Shown in pieces: positions 16,415 to 20,383 of a stretch of 20,383 bases of DNA. The stretch comes from Gemmatimonadota bacterium (lineage in GTDB: Bacteria > Latescibacterota > UBA2968 > UBA8231). The DNA lies in the NCBI GenBank assembly GCA_002712305.1, contig PATE01000116.1, positions 1-20,383 on the forward strand, read 5' to 3'. The position numbers and the translations under genes were made by a program. Every line of letters begins with the position of its first letter. Positions within the stretch are counted from its first letter, which is position 1. The notes beneath the pieces were generated by a model. The model saw only the letters and a program-made list of their open reading frames with translations, was not told the origin of the DNA and searched no databases.

Positions 16415-17548
16415 TCAGGTCAGCACGAGGTCATCTCTGTGGATCACTTCCTGTGCCTTGTGGCCCAGTGCTTTTTCCACAGCAAACGACCGCAGCCCAC
16501 GGATACGATCAAGATCATCGGAGCCGTATCGACTCAGACCACGGCCGATCTCACGCCCCTGGCCGTCGGCCACTCGTATCACATCACCCACCCGGAAGGT
16601 TCCTTCACAATCCGTAACGCCTGCGGGCAGCAGAGACCGACCGAGACGGACGATCGCTTTCACAGCCCCCTCATCGACGACGATCGTTCCACGTGCAGGT
16701 GATGCAAAGCCGATCCAGCGCTTGCGACTTCCCATCCGCTTGGATCGTGGCAGAAACAAGGTTCCCAGGTGATTGCCCGTCAGCAGATCGGGCAGGCGAT
16801 GTTTGCGCGCATGCGCGACGATGGTCATCTCCCCACAAGCGCTGAGCAGGTGGGCCGCTCGGAGTTTCGTTTCGATTCCGCCTCGACCGAGCCGATTCCC
16901 ACCGCCCTGTAGACGCAGTTCCTGGTCGGGCTCGACCTCTACCAGAAGGTCTTCACCCTTGCCTTGGACATAGCGACGGTAGACTCCGTCCACATCGGAC
17001 AGGATCACCAGCAGTTGCGCCTGTACGAGATTGGCCACGTAGGCCGCGAGCATATCGTTGTCACCGAGGGTGGCACGCAGCTCGGCGACGGCAACGGAGT
17101 CGTTCTCGTTGATGACGGGCACAACACCCAGTGCGAAGAGCTGCCGGAAGGTGTTGCGTACATGGTTGTAGCGCTGCCGATCGTCGAGGATGTCACCTGC
17201 CGTGAGCAACACCTGGCCAACCGGCACATCGTGGCGGCGGAACAGACTCTCGTACGTGTGCACGAGCAGATTCTGACCAACGGCGGCGACGGCTTGCAGA
17301 TCGGCGATGGATCGAGGGCGCTGTGTCATCCCCAATCTACCCATGCCGGCAGCGACGGCACCGGATGAGACCAGGATGATCTCGAGGCCCTGCTCGCGCA
17401 GCTCGACCAGATCATGTACGAGACGGCGGATGGTGGGTCGATGGAGTTGCCCATCCGCACCGGTCAGACTGCTGGAGCCGATCTTGACGACCAGCCGACG
17501 CACACCGCTCAGTCGTTGCTGCCGCTGCGATTCATCGGACGTGTGCAT
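16415..17548 (-). CDS. proB: glutamate 5-kinase
   Basis: A 377-residue ProB that phosphorylates glutamate with ATP in the first step of proline synthesis. Seen: the amino acid kinase domain with VVKIGSSSLTG near the N terminus, LVSSGAVAAGMGRLGM, VINENDSVAV, LGDNDMLAAYVANL, LSDVDGVY and GGIETKLRAA, followed by a C-terminal PUA domain (about residues 280-370, GTIVVDEGAVKAIV to DVIRVADGQGREIGRG), as in E. coli-type ProB. It starts with ATG 14 nt after hisF with a weak ribosome site. ProC lies at the head of the same run; proA is not in the window. Confidence 0.97.
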   Translation of the reverse strand: MHTSDESQRQQRLSGVRRLVVKIGSSSLTGADGQLHRPTIRRLVHDLVELREQGLEIILVSSGAVAAGMGRLGMTQRPRSIADLQAVAAVGQNLLVHTYESLFRRHDVPVGQVLLTAGDILDDRQRYNHVRNTFRQLFALGVVPVINENDSVAVAELRATLGDNDMLAAYVANLVQAQLLVILSDVDGVYRRYVQGKGEDLLVEVEPDQELRLQGGGNRLGRGGIETKLRAAHLLSACGEMTIVAHARKHRLPDLLTGNHLGTLFLPRSKRMGSRKRWIGFASPARGTIVVDEGAVKAIVRLGRSLLPAGVTDCEGTFRVGDVIRVADGQGREIGRGLSRYGSDDLDRIRGLRSFAVEKALGHKAQEVIHRDDLVLT

Positions 17549-17562
17549 GGGTTCGTGGTCGG

Positions 17563-18345
17563 TCAGGCGGCGTAGGGCCGCACGACGACGCCCCGATCCG
17601 TCAGGAAGTCTTTCACCTGCGGAATGCTGTACACCTGGAAGTGAAAGATCGACGCCGCGAGGGCCGCATTCGCTTCGCCTTCGGTCAGGACCTCGAAAAT
17701 GTGCTGCGTCGTGCCGGCACCGCCGGAGGCAACAATCGGCACATCGACCCGTCGTGCCACCGCTCGATTGAGCTCCAGGTCGTAGCCGTCTCGCGTGCCA
17801 TCGGCATCGATGCTGTTGAGCACCAATTCTCCGGCGCCCCGATCGACGAGTTCATCGACCCATTCCAGAGCATCCAGGCCCGTCGCTTTGCGCCCGCCAT
17901 TGATATGGATCTCCCAGCGGGGCGGTTCGTCAGCGGCGGTCTCCAGTCGAAGCACATCGACGGCGCCGACGATACACTGAGAGCCGAAACTCTCAGCACT
18001 CTGCGTAATAATATCGGGCGTGTGAACCGCCGCCGAGTTGATGGATACCTTGTCCGCTCCCCCCTTGAGGATTTCACGTACGTCGGCAAACGTGCGAATA
18101 CCGCCGCCCACGGTGAGGGGGATGAAGACCCGCTCCGACACCTCCTGCACAAGATCCATGACGATCGCGCGACCGTCAGACGAGGCGGTGATATCGTAGA
18201 AGACGAGTTCGTCGGCCCCTTCCTGATCGTAACGCGTCGCCAATTCGACCGGGTCTCCCGCATCCTGATCGGCGGAAAACCGCACACCGCGGACATTGCG
18301 ACCGTTCTTCACGTCAAGGCAGGGGATGATTCGTTTGGCGAGCAC
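17563..18345 (-). CDS. hisF: imidazole glycerol phosphate synthase, cyclase subunit HisF
   Basis: A 260-residue (beta/alpha)8 barrel that, with ammonia from HisH, converts PRFAR to imidazole glycerol phosphate and AICAR. Seen: catalytic Asp11 in [16 protein letters not shown], the second catalytic Asp in VGAVDVLR, the phosphate-binding strands with [13 protein letters not shown] and [10 protein letters not shown], and the conserved [10 protein letters not shown]. The start codon is GTG, 29 nt after hisH, and a 6-bp hairpin (CTCAAC/GTTGAG, 18364-18383) spans the hisH stop just before it. AICAR formed here feeds back into purine synthesis, the pathway that also uses the purA product further along the window. 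Confidence 0.98.
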   Translation of the reverse strand: MLAKRIIPCLDVKNGRNVRGVRFSADQDAGDPVELATRYDQEGADELVFYDITASSDGRAIVMDLVQEVSERVFIPLTVGGGIRTFADVREILKGGADKVSINSAAVHTPDIITQSAESFGSQCIVGAVDVLRLETAADEPPRWEIHINGGRKATGLDALEWVDELVDRGAGELVLNSIDADGTRDGYDLELNRAVARRVDVPIVASGGAGTTQHIFEVLTEGEANAALAASIFHFQVYSIPQVKDFLTDRGVVVRPYAA

Positions 18346-18374
18346 GTCAGGATGTCTCTCTTGCTCAACTTTTG

Positions 18375-18977
18375 TCAGTTGAGAGTGGCAAAGTTCGTCA
18401 GCAGCTTGAGGCCAATCTTCTGACTCTTCTCAGGATGAAACTGCACACCGAACACATTATCCCTGCCGGCAATGCTCGTGTACTCGATCCCGTAGTCCGT
18501 CGTCGCCAGCTGGTCATCGTCGTTCTCTGCTTGTACGTAGTAGGAGTGCACGAAGTAGAAGAAGCTGCCGTCCTCGACACCCTCAAGCAGGGGCGAAGCG
18601 GTGTGACGCGTGATCTGATTCCAGCCGATCTGTGGCACCTTTTCCGAGTTCGGAAAACGCACGCAGCGACCAGGAAGAAGACCGAGACCCGTGTGTTGTC
18701 CCATCTCTTCGGAGGATGCGAACATCAACTGCAGACCCACGCAGATCCCCAGGAAGGGACGCCCTCCTTCGACGTGATCGTCGATGCGCTGGTCCCAGCC
18801 GCCCTCACGAAGGTTGCGCATAGCATCACCAAAGGCGGCGTCGCCAGGCAGGACAAGGTGATGGGCATCGGTGAGTTCGGACGCATCGGTGATGATCTGC
18901 GCTTCGTACCCCAGATACTGAAAGGCCTTCTCCACACTGCGCAGATTGCCCATGCCATAGTCGATGACGGCGATCAC
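18375..18977 (-). CDS. hisH: imidazole glycerol phosphate synthase, glutaminase subunit HisH
   Basis: A 200-residue class I glutamine amidotransferase that supplies ammonia to HisF. Seen: the N-terminal [14 protein letters not shown], catalytic Cys79 in GICVGLQLM, and His181/Glu183 in GVQFHPEKS. The usual PGVGAF loop reads PGDAAF, a conservative variation near the active site. The start codon is GTG and overlaps the proC stop by 4 bases (GTGA), as for engB/serA, so translation probably re-initiates from proC. HisF follows 29 nt later. No hisA, hisB or other his genes are nearby, so only the IGP synthase pair is clustered. Confidence 0.98.
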   Translation of the reverse strand: MIAVIDYGMGNLRSVEKAFQYLGYEAQIITDASELTDAHHLVLPGDAAFGDAMRNLREGGWDQRIDDHVEGGRPFLGICVGLQLMFASSEEMGQHTGLGLLPGRCVRFPNSEKVPQIGWNQITRHTASPLLEGVEDGSFFYFVHSYYVQAENDDDQLATTDYGIEYTSIAGRDNVFGVQFHPEKSQKIGLKLLTNFATLN

Positions 18978-19816
18978 GATGCGCCTTTAGCCCTAGAGTC
19001 ATCGACGCGGCCGAGTTCCTGTGCCCGCTGAGTTGCGGCTTCCACGGCACGGATCAATGCGTGCCGGACACGACCGGCTTCAAGCTCGGACAGACCGGCG
19101 ATGGTCGTTCCGCCGGGAGATGTCACCTGGTCACGCAGCGTTGCCGGATGTTCGCCCGTCTCAAGGACCATGCGTCCGGCGCCAGCCACAGTCTGGGCGG
19201 CCAACTGTAGGGCCGTGTCCCGCGGTAGACCTGCCTTCACGCCCCCATCGGCGAGGGCCTCTATGATGGTATAGACGTAGGCGGGACCGCTGCCGGAGAG
19301 ACCAGTGACGGCATCGAGCAAACCCTCGCTGACCTCTACGCTGCTTCCGACGCGACTGAATAGATCGACCACCATCGACACCTGCTGCGGGGTGGTGTGC
19401 CGACCACTTGCCACGGCGGTGGCTCCCGCCTGCAAGCGCACGAGGGTCTGTGGCATGACCCGCACCACCGGCTGATCGGCGCCGAGCATCTGCGCGATGT
19501 GGTCTGTCGTCACACCTGCCATGATGGACACGATGAGTTGATCTGCCTTCAGGTGCGGCGCCAGAGCTCCGAGCACGCCTGCTGCACTCTGCGGCTTTAC
19601 ACCGATTATGACGACGTCACGATCTTCGCAGGCCAGAGACAGATCGGAGCCGGTCACGACGCCGCGAGCAGCCAGCGGCGCAAGAATGTCGGCAACCTGA
19701 TCAACAGCCGTAAGGCGTTGTGGGTCGACGCCGGCATCGAGCAGTCCTTGCAATAGACTGCCACCCATATTGCCAGCACCCACGATACCGACACTGCACG
19801 GTTGGGCCGTGGTCAC
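18974..19816 (-). CDS. proC: pyrroline-5-carboxylate reductase
   Basis: A 280-residue P5C reductase that uses NAD(P)H for the last step of proline synthesis. Seen: the dinucleotide-binding GIVGAGNMGG (10-19), VVIIGVKPQ, VRVMPQTLV, and the C-terminal dimer/substrate domain with TGLSGSGPAYVYTIIEAL, GLPRDTALQLAAQT and the signature DQVTSPGGTTIAGL. The GTG at 19816 was chosen because AGGAG (19825-19829) sits 8 nt upstream and the protein then begins just before the nucleotide fold. A TTG at 19858 would add 14 residues but has no ribosome site and leaves almost no leader after the promoter. It is the first gene of the seven-gene run. Confidence 0.96.
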   Translation of the reverse strand: MTTAQPCSVGIVGAGNMGGSLLQGLLDAGVDPQRLTAVDQVADILAPLAARGVVTGSDLSLACEDRDVVIIGVKPQSAAGVLGALAPHLKADQLIVSIMAGVTTDHIAQMLGADQPVVRVMPQTLVRLQAGATAVASGRHTTPQQVSMVVDLFSRVGSSVEVSEGLLDAVTGLSGSGPAYVYTIIEALADGGVKAGLPRDTALQLAAQTVAGAGRMVLETGEHPATLRDQVTSPGGTTIAGLSELEAGRVRHALIRAVEAATQRAQELGRVDDSRAKGAS

Positions 19817-19824
19817 CGACGGAT

Positions 19825-19829
19825 CTCCT
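19825..19829 (-). promoter_or_regulatory. ribosome binding site that decides the proC start
   Basis: AGGAG on the minus strand lies 8 nt before the GTG at 19816. It supports that codon over the upstream TTG at 19858. Confidence 0.75.
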
Positions 19830-19876
19830 GTTGGGGTTGCTACGAGAGGGAAAGACAAGGTGTGGTGCGGATTTCA

Positions 19877-19905
19877 ATGATAGCCGGGACGCGAAAAACT
19901 GTCAA
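19877..19905 (-). promoter_or_regulatory. near-consensus sigma-70 promoter for proC-hisH-hisF-proB-ftsB-recO-glyS
   Basis: On the minus strand TTGACA (6 of 6), a 17-nt spacer and TATCAT (5 of 6) are present. The predicted start is close to 19870, giving a leader of about 54 nt before the proC GTG. It is the best promoter in the window and faces away from the plus-strand promoter at 20019. Confidence 0.82.
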
Positions 19906-20018
19906 AAGAATCGGTGCGTGTTGAGGACGTCAGCACGGTGCACATTCGCGACGCGTTTGTAGTGCGTTTCAGGTGTGCATATGAGCCTCTGCTCTCTGAA
20001 AAACAGTCGACTTTCTTC

Positions 20019-20048
20019 TTGACCTTTCGAAAAAACGCTTGCTATCTT
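20019..20048 (+). promoter_or_regulatory. sigma-70-type promoter for the Lys/Ala-rich gene
   Basis: TTGACC (5 of 6), an 18-nt spacer that includes an A-tract, and TATCTT (4 of 6) are present on the plus strand. The expected start is near 20055, giving a leader of about 175 nt before the ATG at 20231. The promoter is divergent from the proC promoter, with about 113 bp between the two -35 boxes; I see no further strong element in that gap (19906-20018). Confidence 0.65.
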
Positions 20049-20073
20049 TCAAATGTCGCGGAGAAGTTTCGAT

Positions 20074-20099
20074 CCGTTTCCTAAGAGGGAGGGAAACGG
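20074..20099 (+). other. hairpin in the leader of the Lys/Ala-rich gene
   Basis: A perfect 8-bp inverted repeat, CCGTTTCC and GGAAACGG, encloses a 10-nt purine-rich loop (TAAGAGGGAG). It lies about 20 nt after the predicted transcription start. The sequence after it lacks a U-run, so it is not an intrinsic terminator. It could stabilise the mRNA 5' end or be a protein/RNA binding site. Confidence 0.6.
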
Positions 20100-20215
20100 C
20101 TAAGACCCGGAGTAGTTGACGACCATTCGGGTATCGACGTGACAACGAACTTCAAATGGGAGAACATCGTCCTTGCCTGAGGCCACCGTGCCTCGACGAG
20201 TTGCCAAACGCGCAC

Positions 20216-20222
20216 AAAGGAG
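20216..20222 (+). promoter_or_regulatory. ribosome binding site of the Lys/Ala-rich gene
   Basis: AAAGGAG lies 8 nt before the ATG at 20231. It argues against an in-frame ATG at 20156 that lacks such a site. Confidence 0.8.
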
Positions 20223-20230
20223 AAAGCACG

Positions 20231-20383
20231 ATGGCGAAGAAGAAGGCAGCAAAGAAAAAGGCTGCTAAGAAGACAGCCGCACCGAAGAAGAAGGCTGCCG
20301 TAAAGAAGAAGACGGCGAAAAAGGCAGCAAAGAAGACGACAGCGAAAAAGGCAGCAAAGAAGACGACGGCGAAAAAGGCAGCA
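20231..20383 (+). CDS. Lys/Ala-rich histone H1-like DNA-binding protein (3' end outside window)
   Basis: The first 51 residues contain almost only Lys, Ala and Thr, plus one Pro and one Val (MAKKKAAKKKAAKKTAAP and onward). This resembles the basic tails of bacterial histone H1-like proteins (HctA/Hc2, AlgP-like, KAAKK-repeat proteins), which bind and compact DNA through charge. From residue 28 a 9-residue unit TAKKAAKKT repeats. The frame is open to the window edge, so total length and any folded domain are unknown. A ribosomal protein or translation factor with a basic N-terminal extension is possible but less likely given the uninterrupted repeat. The strong ribosome site and promoter suggest high expression (inference). 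Confidence 0.75.
   Translation, partial: MAKKKAAKKKAAKKTAAPKKKAAVKKKTAKKAAKKTTAKKAAKKTTAKKAA
20312..20383 (+). repeat. 27-bp coding tandem repeat (TAKKAAKKT units), cut by window end
   Basis: Units at 20312-20338 and 20339-20365 and a partial unit from 20366 are nearly identical at the DNA level, differing by a synonymous change in the Thr codons. Such purity suggests recent expansion, so copy number may vary between strains. Confidence 0.85.

Noticed and set aside
20156-20230. An in-frame upstream ATG that would add 25 residues to the Lys/Ala-rich protein
   Set aside because: It has no ribosome site, whereas the ATG at 20231 has AAAGGAG at ideal spacing. The added residues are unlike the basic repeat.

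Overview
This window is a gene-dense bacterial chromosome segment. By eye it is moderately GC-rich (I did not compute the value). Almost every base is coding. Genes are packed tightly, with 4-base GTGA overlaps and 1-14 base gaps, and GTG starts are frequent (tig, serA, recO, hisF, hisH and probably proC). The taxon cannot be fixed from the sequence alone. The single-chain dimeric glycyl-tRNA synthetase, the DUF4416 protein, the D-threonine aldolase/RraA-type catabolic pair and the KAAKK-rich histone-like protein fit a deep-branching, free-living heterotroph, for example a Latescibacterota/Gemmatimonadota/Planctomycetota-like or deltaproteobacterial lineage. That placement is inference only. 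There is no sign of a phage, transposon, CRISPR array or recent foreign island.

Layout, left to right. (1) 1-1559, plus strand: the 3' end of a MATE exporter gene overlapping a ROK-family sugar kinase. (2) 1563-3358, minus strand: a two-gene catabolic unit, a D-threonine aldolase/D-serine dehydratase-like PLP enzyme followed by an RraA/HMG-aldolase-like protein. (3) 3508-4080, plus strand: a DUF4416 protein whose end overlaps the end of the opposing cupin gene. (4) 13723 down to 4049, minus strand: a long co-directional run consisting of a putative promoter, tRNA-Leu(UAG), tig, clpP, clpX, engB, serA, purA, prpB, prpC and a small cupin. It joins protein folding and degradation (trigger factor, ClpXP), ribosome assembly (EngB), serine and AMP synthesis, and two methylcitrate-cycle enzymes. 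(5) 19905 down to 13751, minus strand: a near-consensus promoter followed by proC, hisH, hisF, proB, ftsB-like, recO and glyS, so proline and histidine genes are interleaved with cell division, DNA repair and tRNA charging. (6) 20019-20383, plus strand: a divergent promoter, a leader of about 175 nt containing a hairpin, and the start of a Lys/Ala-rich histone H1-like gene cut off by the window end.

Most of the genes are well-known housekeeping families and I do not see a wholly new defence or mobile system. The points that stand out are a 26-residue His-Asp tract inside the C-terminal region of trigger factor, a 17-bp tandem triplication that multiplies the recO start codon, the truncated KAAKK-repeat protein with its structured leader, hairpins flanking tRNA-Leu upstream of tig, and the tail-to-tail overlap of DUF4416 and cupin.
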